NCBI GenBank assembly: GCA_938021455.1
Contig: CALIGP010000035.1
Coordinates: forward strand, 1-12,732
DNA from: an uncultured Lewinella sp.
Lineage (GTDB): Bacteria > Bacteroidota > Bacteroidia > Chitinophagales > Saprospiraceae
Direction of reading: 5' to 3'
Length of the DNA: 12,732 nucleotides
Every line of letters begins with the position of its first letter. The stretch's first letter is position 1. The notes beneath the pieces are model-generated. The model was not told where the DNA came from and searched no databases. It saw nothing but the letters and a program-made list of their open reading frames with translations. Shown here in pieces: positions 6,596-12,732 of this stretch. Made by a program: the position numbers and the translations under genes.

Positions 6596-7483
6596 TTAAG
6601 CTATCTTCGATTTAATTTCAGATTTTCCATATTGTTGTTCTGCCTTCCATCCAATGTACAGAATGGCAGCGAGGCTGGCCAGTGCCAGCCACCAGGGCGG
6701 AATGACATCCATTTCCGTGTCTGGCGTGAATCCTCCGGCAAAATAAGCCGCCATAACCTGCAGCCCGTTGAATAAGAAGTGTAATATGATGGGCACCCAA
6801 ATGGAACGGGACCAATGATAGGCATACCCCAACGTTACGCCCAGGATAAACCTTGGTAGAAAGCCCGCAAATTCAAAATGCATAAAGCTGAAGGCAAATG
6901 CAGCGGTCCAAATGGCTGCATGATGATTACCAAACATTTGAGTCAAGACCCTTCGTTGAAGTACTCCCCGTAGCAATAATTCTTCACCCAATGCTGGCGT
7001 AACGGCTGCCGTTAGCAAAGCAAGAATTAATTCAGGAATGTTTTCCATAGTAAGAATGCTGCGCATGAACTGATTGGTTTGCTCCTCGCTACGAACGGCC
7101 CAATCTGGCAGTGGAGCCTGTAAGTTGATCCACGCCAACCACGCTACTAGCGGAAGCGATAGGAGAAAAAAAGAAAGCCCGAATGGAACAGATTTTTCTC
7201 TCGATCTTAAGGTGAAGCCAGCTGCACTTGCCCAGTTTTGGCGGTAAACCCACCAAAACGACAGCAGGGCGGATACAGAAAAGGTAAGTAGGTTGTTTAT
7301 CAATAAGGCTAATCTAAACCACTGTCTTTCGGGTAAGTCGAGGGTCGAATAGGGAGAAAAACCTACTGAACTAATAATTGCTGCGGACAGGCCACTACCG
7401 GCGAGTAATAGGACAATGAAAAAAAAGATGGCTGTTAAAAAGAGCCTTAGCGGAAGGGAAGAATCGTCGTTTGTTTGCTTCAT
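6596..7483 (-). CDS. CPBP-family intramembrane metalloprotease
   Basis: A 295-residue polytopic membrane protein of the CPBP (CAAX protease and bacteriocin-processing) family. The three catalytic motifs are all present in order: EELLLR (167-172; the EExxxR motif), FSFMH (198-202; FxxxH) and HFLFN (235-239; HxxxN). Hydrophobic segments occur near residues 11-38, 57-79, 99-119, 150-166, 188-204, 209-222, 228-247 and 263-279, so roughly eight membrane spans with the active site inside the bilayer. The N-terminus (MKQTNDDSS) is polar and shows no signal peptide. Bacterial members have varied roles, such as processing or immunity to small peptides and membrane-protein cleavage; no precursor peptide gene is visible next to it. 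It is divergent from the giant secreted protein gene across a 281-bp gap. Its own substrate is unknown. Confidence 0.9.
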   Translation of the reverse strand: MKQTNDDSSLPLRLFLTAIFFFIVLLLAGSGLSAAIISSVGFSPYSTLDLPERQWFRLALLINNLLTFSVSALLSFWWVYRQNWASAAGFTLRSREKSVPFGLSFFLLSLPLVAWLAWINLQAPLPDWAVRSEEQTNQFMRSILTMENIPELILALLTAAVTPALGEELLLRGVLQRRVLTQMFGNHHAAIWTAAFAFSFMHFEFAGFLPRFILGVTLGYAYHWSRSIWVPIILHFLFNGLQVMAAYFAGGFTPDTEMDVIPPWWLALASLAAILYIGWKAEQQYGKSEIKSKIA

Positions 7484-7764
7484 GTGTACTTTTGGTTGGC
7501 TAAATGTAAATGATTAGCGTATTTTGCGGACGAATTATCGGGTTTGATCTTATTTCACCCGTTTTTATTTTACTTGTGACTTATCCCTTTGCCTACTATT
7601 TAACTCAGGTCCTAACCACCGTTTAACTAACCTTTTCGATTGACTACAACTGTGAACGAAGTTCGTTGAAAGTCTTCACCTAAATTACACTGCCCTAAAA
7701 CGTTACAGCGGACCCTGTGGTAGAGTATGTATTGGTGTTTGACGTCCCTCCACTGGCACAATGA
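7484..7764. other. Divergent intergenic region
   Basis: This 281-bp AT-rich gap separates the CPBP protease start (minus strand) from the giant protein start (plus strand), so it should hold promoters for both. No exact TAnnTTTG box with a correctly spaced TTG was found. The nearest candidate is minus-strand TACATTTA (7508-7501), 17 nt before the protease ATG. I see no small gene or structured RNA here. Confidence 0.5.
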
Positions 7765-10700
7765 ATGAAGTTTTCTACCTACTTAACGTTTGCATTACTG
7801 TTTGCTATCCTTCCTTCGACCCTGTCTGCACAGGCTCCGGCGAATGATATCTGTGAGTTGGCGGTAGCGCTGCCGGCTTTCCCTAGGCTGCAGACCTGTC
7901 CCGCTGATGATGGGGAATCTTTTACCATTACGGCAAGCGGAACTAATCTGGATGCTACGGCCAGTTTGGGCGTTTGTGGTTTAGACCCATCGGCTGATGT
8001 TTGGTATAGCTTTACGGCCAGCGGCGCTATTAACGACGTCACAGTTACCACTGGTGATATGAATGGTATCGTCGTAGCGGCTTTTGTGGGTGATGATTGT
8101 AACAATTTCAATCTTCGAAGATGTGATAACGGAGGCAATTCAGCTTCATTAAGAGTTATTGCCCAACCAGGGCAACGCGTGTATTTGTTGGTTGCTGGTG
8201 ACCCAGGTGATATCAACGACTTCGGGACTTTTGATATAGAGGTAGAAAGTTCAAGTTCTTGTGATGCTTGTACCAGAGAAGACAACGGCGAGGTAATCAT
8301 CAATCCCCGAAACGCCACGGCTCAATATGCTTGTGGATCGACCGCTGAAATTTGTTTTACCCTATTTGAATGGGACGGTAATGATGCTGGGTCAGTGGAA
8401 TGGTTACATTCCGTCGTGCCAGAGCTAGGACCAGGATGGGATGTGACTACGATTACTCCTACAGTAATACCTACTAGCTGGTGTGGGACTGGTGATTGGA
8501 GGTGGTATCCGGATGGTTGGACAGGCTGTTTTTCGGGAACTCCATTCCCACGGGGGTTTGCTTACGAAACAAATGCCGGACAAAACAATGGCTGTGGTGC
8601 CGCTGCCTCTTCACCAGGTAATAATTTTGGTGATGGTAATAATGGCTGTGCTGCCATTCCGGGGCCACAAACCTGGTGTTTTTCTGTGCAAGTGATGGAT
8701 TGCCCGCCTGCATCAGGCACCTTCACGGGTGAAGACTTATCCATCAGTATTACAGTCTGGAGTGATGCTTTTTCTGGCTCATGGACGGATCAGGCCTGTA
8801 ATACACTAGCTACCTTCGAAACCATTGCCAGCGTAATCGTCTGTGACGATGCAGAACCCATTGCTACTCCAACGGCCGAGGATTGCCCCGGTGCTGAGAA
8901 TGGCTTTTTCGACATTCAGGCCAACGGAGGCCTGACCCCCGGCGAGTTGTATAATTTCGTGGTTCGAGACGCTTCTTCAACCGCCGTCTTCGTTTGTAAT
9001 GGTTGCCCTAGCCCACAAACTACCCGGAATTTGCCAGCGGGAGATTACACCATCGAAACGACCGGAATCCTGTCCGGCTGTCCACAAAACACCATGGAGA
9101 CCATCGATCCCGGTGACCCGGTCGACGTAACGGCCGAACACTCCGATGTTTGCCCTGACGGAGGTGCTATTGAGCTTATTGGCTCTACCACCACTCCCGG
9201 TACCATTATTGACTACAACTGGACGGGCCCGGGCGGCTTCACCGCTACGGGCGCTAGTGCCTTTACGGCAGATCCGGCAGTTGAGGGAACTTATACCCTG
9301 ACCATTACGGTCGACGGTTGTGATAGCGACCCAACCGATGTAGAGGTAGAATACTTGGTCTTCGACCCACAAGCCAATGCCGTAAACGACAATCTCTGTT
9401 TTGGAGATGACCTGGAAATGGAGGTCACCGACGGAGGGACTGATTTTGCCTGGTTTGACCCGGATGGGAACGCCATTGGAACCAATAGTTCAACCATTAC
9501 CACTACTGCTGGAGGAAATGGCGCCCAGGATTATACCGTTACGGTATCCGATGCGAACTGTTCAACAACTCTTACGGTACCCGTCTTCGTAGCCCCCGAA
9601 ATAACGGGGATGATCCTTATGGACCCTAACGGTGAGGTCTGTGCCGGAGAAGACATTGAGTTTTCGATAAGGCAGGGAGATGGATCGTTCTTCCCTGCGG
9701 GCTGGACTTTTGACTGGAACGGGGGAGATGGTACCGGAACTACCTACACCTTAAATGAGAATACACCAGGGGACTATACGATGGAAGTCCTGGTTACAAA
9801 CCCTTCCAGTTGTACTGCCATTGTAGCAGAACCTTTTCGGGTTCTTGAATTGCCGACGGTTTCTGTCAGCCCGGATGCACCAACAATTTGTGCGGACGGT
9901 ATGGTCACCCTGACCGCTACGGCCTCTGGGGGAACCGGCCCTTACACCTACCTATGGGGACCGGATGATGTTGAAACCTCATCAACACTGGTTATTGATG
10001 CTAACTCCACGACTACCGACGCTCTTTTCGTTGTTGTCACCGATGCCAATGGCTGTACGGCTTTCTCCAATTTTGCGGATGTAACCATTCTGCCAGCGCT
10101 GGTTGGCGTTAACTTCGGTACCTGTGTTTCTAACTCTCCTTCAGAGATAACCTTTTCCTGGAATGACGTTGGGCAGGACCGCTTTGAAGTATACCTGACC
10201 GAAGGAGCGAATGCTGAGGAAACTATTTCTACGACCTATACCGATCTTAGTTACACCGCAACCGGTGTTACCCCAGGGGCTAACGTAACCATTCGTGTCG
10301 TCCCGGTTGCCGTTAATGACGGTGTTACTTGTTCTGGCCCAGCGCAAACAATTACTTGCTCTACCCAGGCGTGTGAGAATCCAGGTTGGCAATTTACCGC
10401 CATCGATCCAGTCTGCCTGACGACCGACGGTCAGGCCTTTGACTTTACCATCAATACTTCCCTTGCAGGAGATGTAACGCTAAGCAGTACTGATCTGAGC
10501 CTGATGGATGTACCCACTGGGCCAGGTGGTGTCACCAGTGTTAGCCTTCCTGCGCTTTCCGCTGGTAGTACTTCTGGTACTTACACGGTAACGGCCTCTT
10601 TTGCCCTCGCGGACGGATCCTGTCCGTTTGATACCATCCTAAATATCCCGGTTGTTACGCCCGTTAGCCCGGAAATAACGACCCCACTGGCTAGTATCTG

Positions 10701-12732
10701 TAGCGCACAGGCTAACGTCGACTTTACCATGGTGAATGTCGCGGACCCGAATTTGATCTACACCATTGCTATCGATAACCCCGCTGGCACAACCATAATT
10801 CTGGAAGACCCCGCTAATCAACTTTATCAAATCAGGTTCACAGAGTTCCGTACCTATCAAATTACCCTTACGGCAACAACAACAGGGAATGCGAATTGCT
10901 CAGACAACTTTACTATTCCCTTTACCTTGGTTCGCCCGCCGGCAAGACCAACACTAACTTGTGAAGGAACGGGGCTTGACTCGGTAGCCATCGGCTGGAC
11001 GGATGTAGGAGCTGACAGCTACACCGTTGATCAAATTGACGTGCCTGGAGGAGGTGTGGTAGAACAAACCGCTACGGGATTCATTGTCCGAAACCTAAAT
11101 GCTGGTGATGCGGTGGAAATTGCTGTAACGGCAAATTCGGCCGGTTGTGCACCCGTAATTTCTGACACCATTATCTGTGTCGCCCAGTCTTGTGCTAATA
11201 TCGTCCCCGTAATTACTACTCCGATCGATACTTTCTGTTCTGATGGAACTGAAATGCTGGTTGATCTGACCGTCAATGTTCCCGCTACTGGAACGGTGAT
11301 GTGGTCTGGCCCGGGAGTTGATGCTACCCAAAATCAGTTCGATCCCGCTGCCGCAGGCGCGGGCGAGCACCAGATCACGGTTGTTTACACAGAAGGTACC
11401 TGTACCTATCCGGTCGCCTTCCAGCTAGTTGTTGTTGACCCACCCTTTGGCACGGTAGACATTAATGCAGACGATATCTGTCAGGATGGTATTACTACCG
11501 TCAGTTTTACGGGGGGTAATCTGGACAACGCTGAGTTTGAGTGGATTTTGCCCGAGGAAGCTACCGTTGTCGGTGGTGATGTAAATGGCCCGGGACCTCT
11601 GGACGTAGGGTTCTCTTGCCTGGGGATGCAGTTTGCACAACTCGTCATTACTGGGCCATTCTGTGAAATAGATACGCTGCGTGACAGCATTTTTGTAGCG
11701 GAGCCCATCGCTCCCGTTAGCCTTGACTGTGCGAATGTGAGTTTTGATCAGGTAGGCTTTACCTGGACGCATCCTACGGCGACCAACTTCATGGTCACCA
11801 TTATCGATCAGCCTGCCGGGGCGACAATTACTCAGGACAATAACAGCCTCCTGGCTACTGGCTTAGCCGAAGGAGAGTCTGTAACCATCGAAGTAATTGC
11901 CTTAGGCGTGAATGCCTGCGGAGATGCAGACGCTGAATCAGAAACCTGTACGGCCCAGAGCTGTCCGAACATAACCTTCAGTATTGACCCGGTAGCTTCT
12001 GTCTGCGCCGGAGAAGACGTAGATATTCAACTTACAACAACGGCTACCGGATCCGACGGATCAGGGACAGTCACTTTTGCTGACGGTGGAACCGATATGT
12101 TCAATACCGCTGGCCGCCCCGCTGGAACTTACCGGATTGATGCCACCTTTAATGAAGGAGGCTGCGCTTTCCCGGCCTTTATCGATATCGTAATCGATCC
12201 TTTACCCGTAGCTTCCTTTAGCTTACCCACCGGACCGATCTGTATTAACGAAGTTGTTAGCGCGGACGCAGGTGCAGAGGTGGCTGGAAACAGCTATGCC
12301 TGGACCATCGCCGCAGCTGACGCCACGGTAGCCTCCCCATCTAATACGGTGCGTGAGGTATCCTGGTCAACGCCTGGCCGTAAGGGTATTAGTCTCGTCG
12401 TAACGAATGCCATGACGTGCCAAAGTGAAATCTTTACCGACAGCATCGATGTTGTCGCCCCACTGATGGCTCCGGCCATTGGTTGTGGTGTTAGTTCCCC
12501 GACGAGCGTAGAGTTTTCCTGGACAACGGAGGCCGGAGTTGATAGCTTCCAGGTATCCGTAGACGGAGGCGCGCCTTTCTTCCAGGATAGTACCAATCTG
12601 TTTGTTGGTGGACTGAGTCAGGGGGATATTGTAAACATTACGGTCATTGCCATGGGCAGTGGTGTTTGTGGTAATAGTGAGCCCTCAACCCAGCCTTGTG
12701 TAGCGGGGAGTTGCCCGACGATTACCGTCACC
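7765..12732 (+). CDS. Giant secreted Fn3/Ig-like repeat protein (C-terminus beyond window)
   Basis: The frame is open from ATG 7765 to the window edge: 1656 codons, no stop. Residues 1-23 are a signal peptide (MKFSTYLTFALLFAILPSTLSAQ). Residues 24-166 resemble Bacteroidota PPC-like beta domains (APANDICELA, then DVWYSFTASG). Residues about 167-355 form a Trp/Cys/Gly-rich domain. Five Ig/PKD/SprB-like beta domains follow (about 356-786), most with an N-terminal C-x-(D/G) motif and a C-terminal Cys. From 787 an Fn3-like unit alternates with two Ig-like domains: Fn3 units lie at 787-870, 1066-1143, 1322-1400 and 1574-1650, each starting with Cys, carrying a core Trp and ending in C-x-(A/T)-(Q/G)-(S/A)-C. 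The composition is acidic, Thr/Gly-rich and lysine-free over long stretches, as in exported adhesins. A type IX secretion or gliding-associated C-terminal domain is expected further right, but this is inference. The likely role is adhesion or a surface filament; no enzymatic domain is seen. Confidence 0.87.
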   Translation, partial: MKFSTYLTFALLFAILPSTLSAQAPANDICELAVALPAFPRLQTCPADDGESFTITASGTNLDATASLGVCGLDPSADVWYSFTASGAINDVTVTTGDMNGIVVAAFVGDDCNNFNLRRCDNGGNSASLRVIAQPGQRVYLLVAGDPGDINDFGTFDIEVESSSSCDACTREDNGEVIINPRNATAQYACGSTAEICFTLFEWDGNDAGSVEWLHSVVPELGPGWDVTTITPTVIPTSWCGTGDWRWYPDGWTGCFSGTPFPRGFAYETNAGQNNGCGAAASSPGNNFGDGNNGCAAIPGPQTWCFSVQVMDCPPASGTFTGEDLSISITVWSDAFSGSWTDQACNTLATFETIASVIVCDDAEPIATPTAEDCPGAENGFFDIQANGGLTPGELYNFVVRDASSTAVFVCNGCPSPQTTRNLPAGDYTIETTGILSGCPQNTMETIDPGDPVDVTAEHSDVCPDGGAIELIGSTTTPGTIIDYNWTGPGGFTATGASAFTADPAVEGTYTLTITVDGCDSDPTDVEVEYLVFDPQANAVNDNLCFGDDLEMEVTDGGTDFAWFDPDGNAIGTNSSTITTTAGGNGAQDYTVTVSDANCSTTLTVPVFVAPEITGMILMDPNGEVCAGEDIEFSIRQGDGSFFPAGWTFDWNGGDGTGTTYTLNENTPGDYTMEVLVTNPSSCTAIVAEPFRVLELPTVSVSPDAPTICADGMVTLTATASGGTGPYTYLWGPDDVETSSTLVIDANSTTTDALFVVVTDANGCTAFSNFADVTILPALVGVNFGTCVSNSPSEITFSWNDVGQDRFEVYLTEGANAEETISTTYTDLSYTATGVTPGANVTIRVVPVAVNDGVTCSGPAQTITCSTQACENPGWQFTAIDPVCLTTDGQAFDFTINTSLAGDVTLSSTDLSLMDVPTGPGGVTSVSLPALSAGSTSGTYTVTASFALADGSCPFDTILNIPVVTPVSPEITTPLASICSAQANVDFTMVNVADPNLIYTIAIDNPAGTTIILEDPANQLYQIRFTEFRTYQITLTATTTGNANCSDNFTIPFTLVRPPARPTLTCEGTGLDSVAIGWTDVGADSYTVDQIDVPGGGVVEQTATGFIVRNLNAGDAVEIAVTANSAGCAPVISDTIICVAQSCANIVPVITTPIDTFCSDGTEMLVDLTVNVPATGTVMWSGPGVDATQNQFDPAAAGAGEHQITVVYTEGTCTYPVAFQLVVVDPPFGTVDINADDICQDGITTVSFTGGNLDNAEFEWILPEEATVVGGDVNGPGPLDVGFSCLGMQFAQLVITGPFCEIDTLRDSIFVAEPIAPVSLDCANVSFDQVGFTWTHPTATNFMVTIIDQPAGATITQDNNSLLATGLAEGESVTIEVIALGVNACGDADAESETCTAQSCPNITFSIDPVASVCAGEDVDIQLTTTATGSDGSGTVTFADGGTDMFNTAGRPAGTYRIDATFNEGGCAFPAFIDIVIDPLPVASFSLPTGPICINEVVSADAGAEVAGNSYAWTIAAADATVASPSNTVREVSWSTPGRKGISLVVTNAMTCQSEIFTDSIDVVAPLMAPAIGCGVSSPTSVEFSWTTEAGVDSFQVSVDGGAPFFQDSTNLFVGGLSQGDIVNITVIAMGSGVCGNSEPSTQPCVAGSCPTITVT
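10123..12714 (+). repeat. Fn3-Ig-Ig protein super-repeat within the giant gene
   Basis: Four Fn3-like units begin at 10123, 10960, 11728 and 12484, so the period is 837, 768 and 756 bp (279, 256 and 252 residues). Each unit has the order Cys, a W in a (F/I)(S/G/T)W motif, a (G/N)L-x-x-G-(D/E/A)-x-V-x-I strand and a terminal C-x-x-x-(S/A)-C. Two Ig-like domains separate successive units. The copies are diverged at DNA level, so this is an old duplication rather than recent tandem expansion. Confidence 0.7.
12260..12276 (+). repeat. Short interspersed motif, copy 3 (inside coding sequence)
   Basis: GCGC-GGA-CGCAGGTGCA lies inside the giant gene, where it encodes part of SADAGAE. It shares 14 fixed positions with the two intergenic copies. 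Being in frame in a coding region, it may be coincidence. Confidence 0.25.

Noticed and set aside
7761..7763. ATG four bases upstream of the chosen giant-gene start
   Set aside because: It is in another frame that reaches a TGA after about 28 codons and yields no signal peptide, while the ATG at 7765 gives a textbook one.
7779..8318. Long minus-strand open frame of 179 codons inside the giant gene, plus several shorter ones up to 12596
   Set aside because: They lie opposite a continuous 1656-codon plus frame with a signal peptide and recognisable domains, and their translations are low-complexity Ser/Thr/Pro text with no domain.
1..12732. tRNA or rRNA genes, CRISPR arrays, insertion sequences, defence genes
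   Set aside because: Reading both strands gave no cloverleaf-like sequence, no regularly spaced direct repeats, no transposase or integrase motifs and no known defence domain.

Overview
The window looks like chromosomal DNA of a marine or environmental Bacteroidota, probably Saprospiria (Lewinella-like). This is inferred from family content: a DUF4856 lipoprotein with an acidic run after the lipid cysteine, a secreted multi-domain Fn3/Ig-like giant protein, a Bacteroidota-style outer-membrane protein, and TAnnTTTG-type promoter boxes with no obvious Shine-Dalgarno sequences. No rRNA, tRNA, CRISPR array, insertion sequence or phage gene was seen.

Layout, left to right. (1) Positions 1-731, minus strand: the N-terminal part of a DUF4856 surface lipoprotein, cut by the window edge, with a good Bacteroidota promoter at 771-802. 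(2) 864-2244, minus strand: a queuosine-precursor transporter (YhhQ family) followed after 34 bp by a YkgJ-type CxxCxxCC protein. (3) 2355-3251, plus strand: a secreted, probable outer-membrane beta-barrel protein of unknown role, divergent from the transporter. (4) 3293-4933, minus strand: a two-gene unit of a small sulfotransferase-like protein and, 18 bp later, a class-IV PLP aminotransferase of the branched-chain type. (5) 5150-6388, minus strand: a di-heme cytochrome c peroxidase lipoprotein with a probable intrinsic terminator after it. (6) 6596-7483, minus strand: a CPBP (CAAX-like) intramembrane metalloprotease. (7) 7765-12732, plus strand: the first 1656 codons of a giant secreted protein that runs off the right edge.

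Most of the window is ordinary housekeeping or accessory Bacteroidota content rather than a recognised defence or biosynthetic system. The parts most worth a second look are the giant protein, with its Fn3-Ig-Ig super-repeat and an unusual Trp/Cys/Gly-rich N-terminal domain; the sulfotransferase-aminotransferase pair, which as I recall is fused in plant proteins; and a short motif GCGC-N3/4-CGCAGGTGCA that occurs three times, twice immediately after stop codons.
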